A DNA stretch of 64,000 nt from JALZKA01 sp033856515 (GTDB lineage: Bacteria > Actinomycetota > Thermoleophilia > Solirubrobacterales > 70-9), in NCBI GenBank assembly GCA_033856515.1, contig JAWVEY010000008.1:74145-138144 (forward strand). The letters are read 5' to 3'. Every line of letters starts with the position of its first letter. Position 1 is the first letter of the stretch. Below are positions 28,258-35,781 of this stretch, piece by piece. Position numbers and translations under genes: made by a program. The notes below the pieces were generated by a model. The model made no database searches and was not told the DNA's origin. It saw nothing but the letters and a program-made list of their open reading frames with translations.

Positions 28258-29208
28258 ATGATCCGACTCGTGCCTCCCGTGCGAAAGATGCACATGCCTC
28301 GCCGGAACGTCCGGCCTCCCAGCCGGCTGCGTGAGATCGATCAGGACGTGAATGATGCGATCGCGCGTCATTCGGCTGCGGGGATGCGGTTCGAGGCAGG
28401 TGGCGTGCGGGCGTTTGCACGCCAGCAGGGCGAGGGCGCTGACGTGGTGTTGCTCCACGGCGTGCCGACTTCTTCGTTCCTCTATCGAAGGGTGCTTCCG
28501 GTGCTGGCGGACCAGGGGCTACGCGGTACGGCGTTCGACTTCCCTGGCCTTGGGCTCTCGGACCGGCCGGCGCCATTCAACTACTCGTGGTCGGGGCTGG
28601 CGTCCTGGACGGGCGAAGCGATTGATGCGCTTGGACTCGACCGCGTTCACCTGGTCGTCCACGACATCGGCGGCCCGATCGGCCTGGAGTGGGCGATCCA
28701 CAATCCGGATCGGGTTCTGTCAGTGACTGTCTTGAACACGGTGCTCGACGTCGCGAACTTCAGGCGCCCGTGGCCGATGGCTCCGTTCGCGGTTCCCGGA
28801 ATCGGCGAGATGTGGCTACGCCTCAGCCCCCGCTTCCTCTTCTCCGAGATCTTCTATTCGCAGGGGATCGTCGATCGCACGCACGTCCCTCGCTCCCAGG
28901 TCTACGCGCACATCGCGCTCCTGCGCCTCCATGACCGCGGTCGTGCCTTCCTCGAGATCATGCGCGGCTTCGAGCTCGGCGAGGAGAAGGAGCGGTTCTT
29001 CCGCGAGGGGCTCGCCGATCGCCCGTACCCCATCCGCGCGGTGTGGGGCGAGAAGGACCCGGCGCTTGGCCTCGATCGCCTCGAGGCGGCTAAGGAGATC
29101 CTTGGCCTGGACGACGCGATCCTCCTCCCCGCCAAGCACTTCCTTCAGGAGGACCACGCCGGGGAAGTCGCGCAGGCGATCGCAGACCTGGCCGCTCCGC
29201 TCGGCTGA
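28258..29208 (+). CDS. Alpha/beta hydrolase, haloalkane-dehalogenase-like
   Basis: A soluble alpha/beta hydrolase. Counting residues from the outermost possible start (GTG 28225), the nucleophile elbow is VVHDIGGPIG with aspartate D147, the acid is probably D279 (WGEKDPA) and the base is H305 in AKHFLQED. An aspartate nucleophile and the HFLQED ending resemble haloalkane dehalogenases and related epoxide hydrolases more than serine esterases, although the usual Trp after the nucleophile is Ile here. The start is uncertain: GTG 28225, ATG 28231 and ATG 28258 are all possible without a clear ribosome-binding site, and the outer ones overlap the divergent pyr promoter. Substrate unknown. Confidence 0.75.
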   Translation: MIRLVPPVRKMHMPRRNVRPPSRLREIDQDVNDAIARHSAAGMRFEAGGVRAFARQQGEGADVVLLHGVPTSSFLYRRVLPVLADQGLRGTAFDFPGLGLSDRPAPFNYSWSGLASWTGEAIDALGLDRVHLVVHDIGGPIGLEWAIHNPDRVLSVTVLNTVLDVANFRRPWPMAPFAVPGIGEMWLRLSPRFLFSEIFYSQGIVDRTHVPRSQVYAHIALLRLHDRGRAFLEIMRGFELGEEKERFFREGLADRPYPIRAVWGEKDPALGLDRLEAAKEILGLDDAILLPAKHFLQEDHAGEVAQAIADLAAPLG

Positions 29209-29243
29209 TATCGGTGTTTGGTTGGCGCCGCCGGCGGCTTCGG

Positions 29244-30029
29244 CTACGGGTTGAGACAGAGGGCGTATGCCCTTAACGTGCCGCTGTTGTCCGACGACGA
29301 GTTGTTCCCCACCACATCCCAAGTGACGGGATTAAGCGCCTCACCGCTCGGACTGCTCTCCTCGATATGGATGTTGCTGCCCGAAGCATCGAATCCACCG
29401 GAGAGGAGCGCCGCACCGTCTGGGCATGTCGCCGTGCGATGGATCCGCTCCAGCGGCGAGAGCGTCGCCTCGGCGCCCGAGATCAAGGTGATCGAGCCGA
29501 GCTCGCCGGAGAGGACCGCGTCGTTTTGGATCTCCGCCGAGCCGACGGTGTTGAAGGCGATCTCCGACGAGCCGACCCCGTTGGTAATGATCTCCGAGCT
29601 GCCGACCGCGTCGGCACCTACCTCAGATGAACCCACTGCGCTGGAAGCGATCTCCGACGCGCCAACGGCGTCAGCGGCGATCTCGCTCGTGCCAACCGCG
29701 CCTGAGGCGATCTCCGACGAGCCCACCGCGTTGATCCCGATCTCGGCGGATCCCACCGCGCCGGTCGCAATCGCGTTCGAACCGACCGCGCCGGTGGCGA
29801 TCTCATTGGTGTGAACCGCGCCGACGCCGATCTCCTCCTCGCCCACCGCGGCTTCTGCGATGTCCTGCGCCTTGACCTCGCTGTCCTTTATGTGCTTCGA
29901 CCGGACCGCATCGTCGGCGAGATCGCCGGCGCCGATCTGTCCCGCCGCATACGCGCTGGTGCCACCAAGGGCAACTACGAGAGCAAGGGTCGAGGCAACG
30001 TTCGGGTAGTTGAGCACGGGCCGCTTCAT
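29244..30029 (-). CDS. Secreted decapeptide-repeat protein
   Basis: A 261-aa exported protein. The N-terminus has a signal peptide (about residues 1-28, ending A-Y-A). The middle is about 11 tandem 10-residue repeats of the form V-G-S-S-E-I-A-x-x-A (residues about 60-170), then a C-terminal domain with two cysteines (ATCPDGAALLSGGF and ALCLNP). The regular spacing suggests a beta-helix-like or coiled stalk. GGAGGAAAAG lies directly before the ATG. Similar signal-peptide plus ITSxDIxxGxV-type repeat proteins are numerous in Thermoleophilia; a cell-surface role is inferred, and no enzymatic motif is seen. Confidence 0.8.
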   Translation of the reverse strand: MKRPVLNYPNVASTLALVVALGGTSAYAAGQIGAGDLADDAVRSKHIKDSEVKAQDIAEAAVGEEEIGVGAVHTNEIATGAVGSNAIATGAVGSAEIGINAVGSSEIASGAVGTSEIAADAVGASEIASSAVGSSEVGADAVGSSEIITNGVGSSEIAFNTVGSAEIQNDAVLSGELGSITLISGAEATLSPLERIHRTATCPDGAALLSGGFDASGSNIHIEESSPSGEALNPVTWDVVGNNSSSDNSGTLRAYALCLNP

Positions 30030-30317
30030 CTTTTCCTCCGCTGGAAGCGAGGGCGGCGCGAGCGCGAGCAGGCGGCTGGCGTAACGCCGTTCCCCCTAAT
30101 CTGCGCGCAGGCTACCACCAGGATCCGTGGCGCGCGCCGGGTGCTGAGGTAGCCCGGCGGCGGGGTCCGGACAGCCCCTGCCGGGGTCCAGCATCCATGC
30201 TTCACCGAACCGGCCGGGCATCCATGCCCGTTCGGAGCCCCCGTCAGGAGCTATTCCGAACCCCGCCGCTTGTGGTCTTGCTTCGCTCCCCGCTCGACAA
30301 GGCGTGGCTTCTGGGCC
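30030..30317. other. 288-nt intergenic region with two tandem hairpins
   Basis: No convincing gene. It contains the promoter side of the decapeptide-repeat gene and, near rnz, two similar inverted repeats: AGCAT-CC-ATGCT (30190-30201) and CGGGCAT-CC-ATGCCCG (30215-30230) extended by CCGAA/TTCGG. They share the CATCCATG core. They may form the 3' end of the rnz transcript; no T-run is present. Confidence 0.5.
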
Positions 30318-31286
30318 CTACAGGGGACTGCCCGACTCCCCGCCGCCGCTTGAGCCAGCTTTCGCGCCGCGCTCGATCAGGCGGGGCTCGCCACGCTCGG
30401 GGAATGGGATCTCGATCACGTCGAAGTCGCGGGGCGCGATGGCGCCCGGGAATTCCTCGCGCGCCTCGTCAAGCACCGCGCCGACGTGGTAGCGCGACGA
30501 GATGTGGACGAGCGCGAGCATGCGCACGTGTGCCTCTGCGGCGAGCTTCGCGGCCTGGCGGGCCGTTGAGTGCTTCGTCTCGTGCGCGCGCTGGGCTTCG
30601 TCGTCGGCAAAGCTCGCCTCGTGGACGAGGAGCTCGGCCGCGTGGGCGGCGACGAGCGCGAGCTCGCACGGCTCGGTGTCGCCGGTGACGACGACCTTGC
30701 GGCCGGTGCGAGTCTCCCCCATCACCTGCGCCGGCTCGACGCCATTCACGCTTTCGCCGGCCTGAAGGCGGGCGAAGTCAGGGCCGGGGCTGACGCCCAG
30801 GCGCTCGGCTTCCGCGGGATCGAAGCGGCCGGGTCGCTCGTCCTCGACCAGGGCATAGCCGAAGGCACGAACGCGATGCTCGACCTCGAACGGCCGCATC
30901 TCGTACGTGTCGTAGCGGACGGGCGCGGACCCGCTCAGCTCGATCAGCTCGAGCGGATACGAAACGTTTCCCATGATCCGCCGCAGCGCGACGAAGAGCT
31001 CGTCGAGGCCGGGCGGGCCGAAGATGCGAAGCGGAGTCTCCCGCCCGTTCAGCTCATAGGTCTTGAGCAGGCCAGGGACGCCTAGGTAGTGGTCGGCGTG
31101 GTAGTGCGTGATGTAGAGGTCGTCGACCTGGACGAGCCCCGTCGAACGCTGCATCTGGCGCTGAGCCCCCTCACCGCAGTCGATGAGGATGCGATCACCG
31201 CCCGCACGGACGAGCAGGCACGCCGTAGCCCTCCGAGCCGTCGGCACGGAGCCACCGGTGCCAAGAAAGACAACGTCGAGGTCCAT
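30318..31286 (-). CDS. rnz: Ribonuclease Z
   Basis: tRNA 3'-processing endonuclease. The 322-aa metallo-beta-lactamase protein opens MDLDVVFLGTGGSVPTARR and has the zinc motif T-H-Y-H-A-D-H at about 60-66, further ligands in VVTGDTEPCE and the C-terminal ALVHISSRY histidine. It lies close to and divergent from a tRNA-Arg gene that lacks an encoded CCA, a substrate type that needs this enzyme. The final 25 residues (Gly/Ser-rich) are not conserved. Confidence 0.93.
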   Translation of the reverse strand: MDLDVVFLGTGGSVPTARRATACLLVRAGGDRILIDCGEGAQRQMQRSTGLVQVDDLYITHYHADHYLGVPGLLKTYELNGRETPLRIFGPPGLDELFVALRRIMGNVSYPLELIELSGSAPVRYDTYEMRPFEVEHRVRAFGYALVEDERPGRFDPAEAERLGVSPGPDFARLQAGESVNGVEPAQVMGETRTGRKVVVTGDTEPCELALVAAHAAELLVHEASFADDEAQRAHETKHSTARQAAKLAAEAHVRMLALVHISSRYHVGAVLDEAREEFPGAIAPRDFDVIEIPFPERGEPRLIERGAKAGSSGGGESGSPL

Positions 31287-31308
31287 GGAGGCGAGAGTAA
31301 CGGCGACA

Positions 31309-31361
31309 CCCGCATGTGTACTCCGGCTTTCGCCCAGCGGTAGCGGGAGTACACACGCGGG
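31309..31361. repeat. Long inverted repeat between rnz and tRNA-Arg
   Basis: Arms CCCGCATGTGTACTCC (31309-31324) and GGAGTACACACGCGGG (31346-31361) pair at 15 of 16 positions across a 21-nt spacer. It lies between divergent rnz (start 31286) and the tRNA (31381). It may be an operator or a promoter-proximal RNA hairpin. Confidence 0.75.
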
Positions 31362-31380
31362 CGTAAGCTGAGACCAATCG

Positions 31381-31453
31381 GCGCCCGTAGCTCAGTGGAT
31401 AGAGCGCCACCCTCCGGAGGTGGAAGTCGCAGGTTCGAATCCTGCCGGGCGCG
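31381..31453 (+). tRNA. tRNA-Arg (anticodon CCG)
   Basis: A 73-nt cloverleaf: acceptor GCGCCCG / CGGGCGC, D-arm GCTC...GAGC, anticodon stem CCACC / GGTGG with loop CTCCGGA (anticodon CCG, reads CGG), variable AAGTC, T-stem GCAGG / CCTGC with loop TTCGAAT, discriminator G. CCA is not encoded. The last base directly precedes the stop codon of the convergent LysM gene. Confidence 0.97.
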
Positions 31454-32326
31454 TTACGGGTTGTGCTGCACGTGCCACCACTCGGACGGGATCGTCCCCA
31501 CCCATCCGTAGGCGTAGCCGATCTGGTCAATCACGTCGCGCATGACCGGCTCTGCGACGTCCACCGCGGTGCCGGTCTCGTGAGAGCTCGTGCCGGGCGG
31601 GTTCGCCGGCGCGCCCTGACCCGATAGGTACAGGTCGTAGAGCTCCTGCTGCTGCGCTGTGGTTCGGTAAGCCGATGCGGGACCGCCCGGATACAGGTCG
31701 ACTCCGTAGTTCGAGAGCGAGTCGCTTCGCATCGCGTTCCAGGACTCGGCCGCCGCCGGCTCCAGGGCCAGATCGCCCGAAGGAGACGGAATCGTGCCCA
31801 TCCCCGCAGGCACCGCCGAAGGCGCTGGGATCGCAAGGCTTATCCCCTCGACCAGGATGCCAGCGGGATCGAGGCCGTTCACGGCCGCAAGGTCAGCAAC
31901 GGTGACGCTGTTCGCAGCTGCGATCGAGGACAGGGTCTCGCCGTACACGACCGTGTGCGAGCCCGCCGAAGCGGCAGGGGCCGCCGGAGCCACCGCAGTG
32001 GTATCCGTGGCGACGGTCTCCGTGGTAGCGGGCGATCCGGGCACGATGCCGGCGTTCACAAGCGCCACGGCTCCCTCATCGACGGTCGGCACCTGGATCG
32101 TCTGTCCCACGACCACCGGCGTGTCCTCTGACATCCCGTTGAAGACGGCCACGGTCCGGGTCGTCAGGTTGTTCGCCGCCGAGATCGACCACAACGTCTC
32201 CCCAGGCGCGACGATGTGGGGCGCGCTGGCGCGTGCGGAAGTCGAGTGCGCGAGACCCGCCACGATCGCAGCGCAAGCGATCACAACCTGGCGCTTGCGC
32301 CCGTCCCATCTCTGAATTGGCGACAC
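31454..32326 (-). CDS. Cell-wall peptidase: two LysM domains plus M15 (VanY-like) D,D-carboxypeptidase
   Basis: A 290-aa exported protein. A hydrophobic segment near 13-26 acts as signal or anchor; LysM1 is at 37-81, LysM2 at 124-167 and an M15B peptidase domain runs from about 195 to the end. Zinc and catalytic residues are H249 and D256 in SSHETGTAVDV, and E282 and H285 in SEWWHVQ. It probably trims peptidoglycan stem peptides at the cell wall. I chose GTG 32326 because AAGGAG lies 7 nt upstream. A longer frame from GTG 32365 runs through a UUCG hairpin and is less likely. Confidence 0.85.
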   Translation of the reverse strand: MSPIQRWDGRKRQVVIACAAIVAGLAHSTSARASAPHIVAPGETLWSISAANNLTTRTVAVFNGMSEDTPVVVGQTIQVPTVDEGAVALVNAGIVPGSPATTETVATDTTAVAPAAPAASAGSHTVVYGETLSSIAAANSVTVADLAAVNGLDPAGILVEGISLAIPAPSAVPAGMGTIPSPSGDLALEPAAAESWNAMRSDSLSNYGVDLYPGGPASAYRTTAQQQELYDLYLSGQGAPANPPGTSSHETGTAVDVAEPVMRDVIDQIGYAYGWVGTIPSEWWHVQHNP

Positions 32327-32448
32327 CGACCGACTCCTTCCATCAGTTACCCCCGAAGGGGTCACTTACGGTGCGCCCGCCCCCGCTCCTCGCCGGATTG
32401 ACCGCGGTTACGCGCCCTGCAAGCGACTGCCCCGCCTAGGATGGGCCG
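32327..32448 (-). promoter_or_regulatory. Structured leader of the LysM/M15 gene, possible c-di-AMP riboswitch relative
   Basis: This 122-nt divergent intergenic region contains, in minus sense, ACCCC-UUCG-GGGGU just before the ribosome-binding site and a GC-rich block with CAAUCCGGCGAGGAGCGGGG. Actinobacterial ydaO-type riboswitches often precede LysM and wall-hydrolase genes and share such elements, but the diagnostic GGGGUGAAUC and CAGCUAAC boxes are not recognisable. The riboswitch call is therefore tentative; a structured leader is more certain. Confidence 0.3.
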
Positions 32449-33705
32449 ATGCCCGGCCGAGACATCGACGTGACCCTCTTCGGCGCCACTAGCGTCACGG
32501 GCCGCCAGATCGCCAAGTACCTCGCGCAGCGAGCCCCGGAAGTGAGCGCCACATGGGCCGCCGCGGCGCGCAGCCCCGAGAAGCTCTCATCGACACTCGC
32601 CGACGTCGGCGTCGAAGGTGCGACGACGATCGCGGCGGACGTCACCGACCCCGACTCGCTCAAGGCGATGGCCGAGCGCACCAGGGTCGTCCTCAACCTC
32701 GTCGGCCCATACACCTCATACGGCCGCCCGGTGATCGACGCCTGCGTCGCCGACGGCGCCCACTACGTCGACCTTTCGGGCGAGATGCCGTTCGTCTCCA
32801 GAACCACGCGCGACGTCCACGCCGAAGCCGAGAGGGCCGGCGTCAAGGTCGTCCAGGTCTGCGGCTTCGAGTCCCTGCCGCCCGACATGGGCGTCGCCCT
32901 CGCCGCGGAGACAGCACGTGAGCGTCACTCGGAAGAGCTTGCATCCGTCGAGGTCGCCGTGCGGACCCTCCAGTTGCCCCCGGGAATACCCCGCCTCACC
33001 GACATGGTCTCCGGCGGCACGATGCAGAGCCTCGCCCAGGCGGTCGGCGAGCACGATGCGGAGCGCATTCTGGATCCTGCCGCCATGGTCTTCGACGAGG
33101 CGCGCTGCGAGGAGATCCGGCGCATGAGCCCGATCAAGCTTGCGCCGCAGCGGAGTGTGGACGGCGCGGTGCTGGCGCCCATGGTGCCGGTCGCCTACAT
33201 CAACCCAGCCGTAATACATCGCTCCGCGGCGCTCTCGGACCGGCCGGTCTTCGCATACCGCGAGGGCATGGCAATGGATGGCAGTGCAGCCACGCTTCCC
33301 TTCCGCTACGCCGCAGCCGGCACCCTCTCGGGTATCCAGGCCGCAACCAAGGCCGCGGCCGGCGCCCGCACTTCGATCAGACAGCGCACCTCATCCGTCC
33401 TCACCCGCGTCCTCCCCGATTCCGGCTTCGGCCCCCGCCCCGACCGGCTCGAGCAGTGGCGCTGGCGAATGGACGTAAACGCCGCGACGATAAGCGGCGA
33501 GACCGTCCACGTCCGCATCGACGCGGAGGGCCACCCCGGCTACCTCGCAACCTCGCGCATGATGGGCGAGGCCGGCCTCGTTCTCGCGGACGACTCGCTC
33601 GCAGCAGATCGCGCCGGCTGCCTGACGCCCTCGGTTGCCCTGGGAATCGCGTCGGCGGAGCGCTTCGACGCCGCCGGCCTGCGCTTCCGCGTCTCCGACG
33701 CCTAA
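32449..33705 (+). CDS. Saccharopine-dehydrogenase-like oxidoreductase (trans-acting enoyl-reductase-like)
   Basis: A 418-aa NAD(P)-dependent protein with an N-terminal Rossmann fold (DVTLFGATSVTGRQIAKYLAQR) and the family blocks LNLVGPYTSYGRPVIDAC, YVDLSGE and CGFESLPPDMGV. These match the saccharopine dehydrogenase NADP-binding family, which includes the mycobacterial trans-acting enoyl reductase for complex lipids. No polyketide or lysine-degradation genes are adjacent, so the substrate is unknown. It is divergent from the LysM gene. The ATG is well placed and codon use resembles the neighbours. Confidence 0.85.
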   Translation: MPGRDIDVTLFGATSVTGRQIAKYLAQRAPEVSATWAAAARSPEKLSSTLADVGVEGATTIAADVTDPDSLKAMAERTRVVLNLVGPYTSYGRPVIDACVADGAHYVDLSGEMPFVSRTTRDVHAEAERAGVKVVQVCGFESLPPDMGVALAAETARERHSEELASVEVAVRTLQLPPGIPRLTDMVSGGTMQSLAQAVGEHDAERILDPAAMVFDEARCEEIRRMSPIKLAPQRSVDGAVLAPMVPVAYINPAVIHRSAALSDRPVFAYREGMAMDGSAATLPFRYAAAGTLSGIQAATKAAAGARTSIRQRTSSVLTRVLPDSGFGPRPDRLEQWRWRMDVNAATISGETVHVRIDAEGHPGYLATSRMMGEAGLVLADDSLAADRAGCLTPSVALGIASAERFDAAGLRFRVSDA

Positions 33706-33734
33706 CAGAGCGCGAGCCGGGTAACGCGGTCTGA

Positions 33735-34166
33735 GTGGAGGAGTTCGTCCTAGATCTGACCAACGGCAACGTCGCCGAAGTGAAGGTCATCCTCGCGTCG
33801 GTGATCGCGGCGCTCGCGATCTACCAGCTGGCGCTTGCCGCCGTCGGCTACGGAAAGCTCCGCCTCCCGTTCCTTGCGAATCCAGCTGCTCTGCGGGGGC
33901 ACCGGGCGATCGGCGACACGAGCTTCGCCCTCGCCGTCATCACGGGCGTCATGTGCCTGTCCGTCTACGGCTTTGAGGACGACGGCGGCATACACGCCGT
34001 CGCCGGCGCGATCGTGCTGGGGACACTCGTTGTGAAGACCTGCATCGTCCGGTCCGACAGCCTCAAGATCGGCCGCCTGCTTCCGCCGCTGGGCATCGCG
34101 GTCTTTCTCCTCTTCATGATCACCTGGGCAACCTCAGCCGGCGACTTTTTGATCGAGGGGCCATGA
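33735..34166 (+). CDS. Four-TM membrane protein (DUF6529-like)
   Basis: A 143-aa integral membrane protein with about four hydrophobic helices (near 18-40, 62-80, 86-106 and 115-138) and conserved-looking polar residues in ALRGHRAIGDTSFALAVITG and GGIHAVAGAIVLGTLVVKT. The paired histidines facing adjacent helices recall b-type cytochrome-like domains, but heme binding is not demonstrated. It starts at GTG 33735 and is followed by a small membrane-anchored coiled-coil protein with a 4-nt overlap and by a zinc metallopeptidase. Function unknown. Confidence 0.7.
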   Translation: MEEFVLDLTNGNVAEVKVILASVIAALAIYQLALAAVGYGKLRLPFLANPAALRGHRAIGDTSFALAVITGVMCLSVYGFEDDGGIHAVAGAIVLGTLVVKTCIVRSDSLKIGRLLPPLGIAVFLLFMITWATSAGDFLIEGP

Positions 34167-34414
34167 GCCACGAGCGGATGAACGACGAGCGCACGCACTG
34201 GCCCCAGATCATCGGGTCGATCGTCGTGGCGCTAGCAATCGTCGCCGTCGCGATCCTCATCACCACGGCGAAATTCGGCAGCACCTCCAGCGCCAAGATC
34301 CAAGCCCGCGAAGACCGGATCGACCTCCAGGAAGAGCGAGCAAAGGATCGCCAGGACGCCTTGGAGGAACGGCTGAAAGCGTCAGAAGACCGCCGCGAAG
34401 AAGCGTCGGAATAG
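34163..34414 (+). CDS. Small single-TM coiled-coil protein
   Basis: An 83-aa protein with one TM helix (about 16-36, IIGSIVVALAIVAVAILIT) and a highly charged alpha-helical tail (AREDRIDLQEERAKDRQDALEERLKA), likely a coiled coil on one side of the membrane. It overlaps the four-TM gene by ATGA and is 10 nt before the zinc peptidase gene. No family recognised. Confidence 0.7.
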   Translation: MSHERMNDERTHWPQIIGSIVVALAIVAVAILITTAKFGSTSSAKIQAREDRIDLQEERAKDRQDALEERLKASEDRREEASE

Positions 34415-34424
34415 GCTCAGCGCC

Positions 34425-35357
34425 GTGAAATGGAAGCCCAGGAAGAAGTCCGGCGGCGACGTCGTCGACCTGCGCGGAGACTCGGATTCGCCGAGTAGCG
34501 GTGGTCGTGGCGGCCTCGGCGGGATCTCGCTCCCCGGTGGCGCGATCGGAGGCATCGGCGGAACGACAGGCGTGATCATCGCGCTCGTTATCGTGGGCAT
34601 CCAGATCTTCGGCGGCGGCTCGGTGGCGGGCTTCGATGTGGGTCAGATCCTTGGCCCAGGCGCTGCTCCGCCCGGCGCGGACAACCCTCAACCGCTGCCG
34701 CCCGATCAGGATCCGCAGCGCGAGCTCACCGAGTTCTCCGAGTACGTGTTCGGCGACACGCAGAAGACCTGGGAGAAGTCCTTCGAGGAAGGCGGTGAGG
34801 ATTACGAGCCGGCGACGCTCGTCCTCTACGACGTCGACGTCTCCACGGACGGTTGCGGCAGCGCCACTTCAGCGGTCGGTCCCTTCTACTGCCCCGCAGA
34901 TTCGAAGGTTTATCTCGATCAGACTTTCTACGAGGACATGGAGCGCCAGCTCGGCGGAGGCGGCGACTTCGCCTGGGCCTATGTGATCGCCCACGAGATG
35001 GGACACCACGTCCAGAACCTCCTCGGCACGAACGACCGCGTCGCGAATCTCGAACAAGACGACCCCGATAGTGCGAACGAGCTCTCAGTTCGCACCGAGC
35101 TCCAAGCCGACTGCTACGCCGGCGTCTGGGCCGCGACCGTCTTCGCCGAGGGCGACCTGGAGTCAGGCGACCTCGACGAGGCGTTCACCACCGCCGAGGC
35201 GATCGGCGACGACCGCCTGCAAGAGCAGGCCGGCCAGTCAGTCAACCCCGACTCGTTCACCCACGGCTCCTCCGAGCAGCGACGCGAGTGGTTTGAGCGC
35301 GGCTACTCCTCCGGCGATCCGTCGGACTGCGACACGTTCTCGCCCGAGTCCATCTGA
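34425..35357 (+). CDS. Membrane-anchored neutral zinc metallopeptidase (YpfJ family)
   Basis: A 310-aa protein of the putative neutral zinc metallopeptidase family. It has a Gly-rich N-terminus, a TM helix at about 47-63, an extracytoplasmic domain with two cysteines (C144, C156) and the zinc motif H190-E-M-G-H-H195, followed by a conserved acidic helix in ELQADCYAGVW. The C-terminal SSEQRREWFERGY block is typical. It starts at GTG 34425. Its stop lies inside the 3' end of the convergent coiled-coil gene (55-bp overlap). Substrates for the family are not known. Confidence 0.88.
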   Translation: MKWKPRKKSGGDVVDLRGDSDSPSSGGRGGLGGISLPGGAIGGIGGTTGVIIALVIVGIQIFGGGSVAGFDVGQILGPGAAPPGADNPQPLPPDQDPQRELTEFSEYVFGDTQKTWEKSFEEGGEDYEPATLVLYDVDVSTDGCGSATSAVGPFYCPADSKVYLDQTFYEDMERQLGGGGDFAWAYVIAHEMGHHVQNLLGTNDRVANLEQDDPDSANELSVRTELQADCYAGVWAATVFAEGDLESGDLDEAFTTAEAIGDDRLQEQAGQSVNPDSFTHGSSEQRREWFERGYSSGDPSDCDTFSPESI

Positions 35358-35779
35358 GCCAATTCGTCGGCGACGGCGGCCTCCGCTTCGAGTTCTCCTG
35401 CGGCGGCGTCCTCAGCTTCAGCATCGCCATTGGCGCCGCGGCGCCGCGTGAGGCGTCGCATCGGGTGAAGGGCAAGGCTGAGGTCTTCCAAGCGAGGCTC
35501 CAGAGCTTCGATCCGGGCGGCAACGACATCCATGTGCGGCACGAGCGGCTCGACCGCTGCGCGCATCCCCTGCACCTCTTCGCCGAGGCCGTCAACCCCC
35601 ACCCGCATCCGATGGACCTCGTCGCCCATTGTGCGAACGCCATCGCGGATCTCCTCGAGTGACTTCGCCACCTCGGGAAGAAGCGCCACCGAGTCGCGCA
35701 CTGATCTCAACGACTCAGAGATGTTGCGAAGGCCGTCGGTGATCGGCCCGATGTCGATAGGCAGCCGCAAGTTCGCCAC
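35303..35779 (-). CDS. Coiled-coil protein of unknown function
   Basis: A 158-aa hydrophilic protein. After a short N-terminal motif (ANLRLPIDIGPITDGLRNI), residues about 20-105 show regular heptads (for example MGDEVHRMRVGVDGLGEEVQGMRAAVEPL) that predict a long coiled coil, then an acidic Ala/Glu tail. The start is GTG 35779, with GGAGGA 10 nt upstream. It follows the MerR-type gene directly, so the two are probably co-transcribed. Heptad-rich proteins of this kind include phasin-like and polar-scaffold proteins, but I cannot assign it. Confidence 0.65.
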   Translation of the reverse strand: MANLRLPIDIGPITDGLRNISESLRSVRDSVALLPEVAKSLEEIRDGVRTMGDEVHRMRVGVDGLGEEVQGMRAAVEPLVPHMDVVAARIEALEPRLEDLSLALHPMRRLTRRRGANGDAEAEDAAAGELEAEAAVADELAQMDSGENVSQSDGSPEE

Positions 35780-35781
35780 GG

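Noticed and set aside
29500..29860. Regular 30-bp periodic repeats that look like a CRISPR array at first sight
   Set aside because: The repeats are in-frame decapeptide codons without unique spacers, inside a gene with signal peptide and ribosome-binding site.
30030..30317. Small coding frames in the rnz-decapeptide gene gap
   Set aside because: The frames are Arg/Pro-rich, lack ribosome-binding sites and cross hairpins; no support for a gene.
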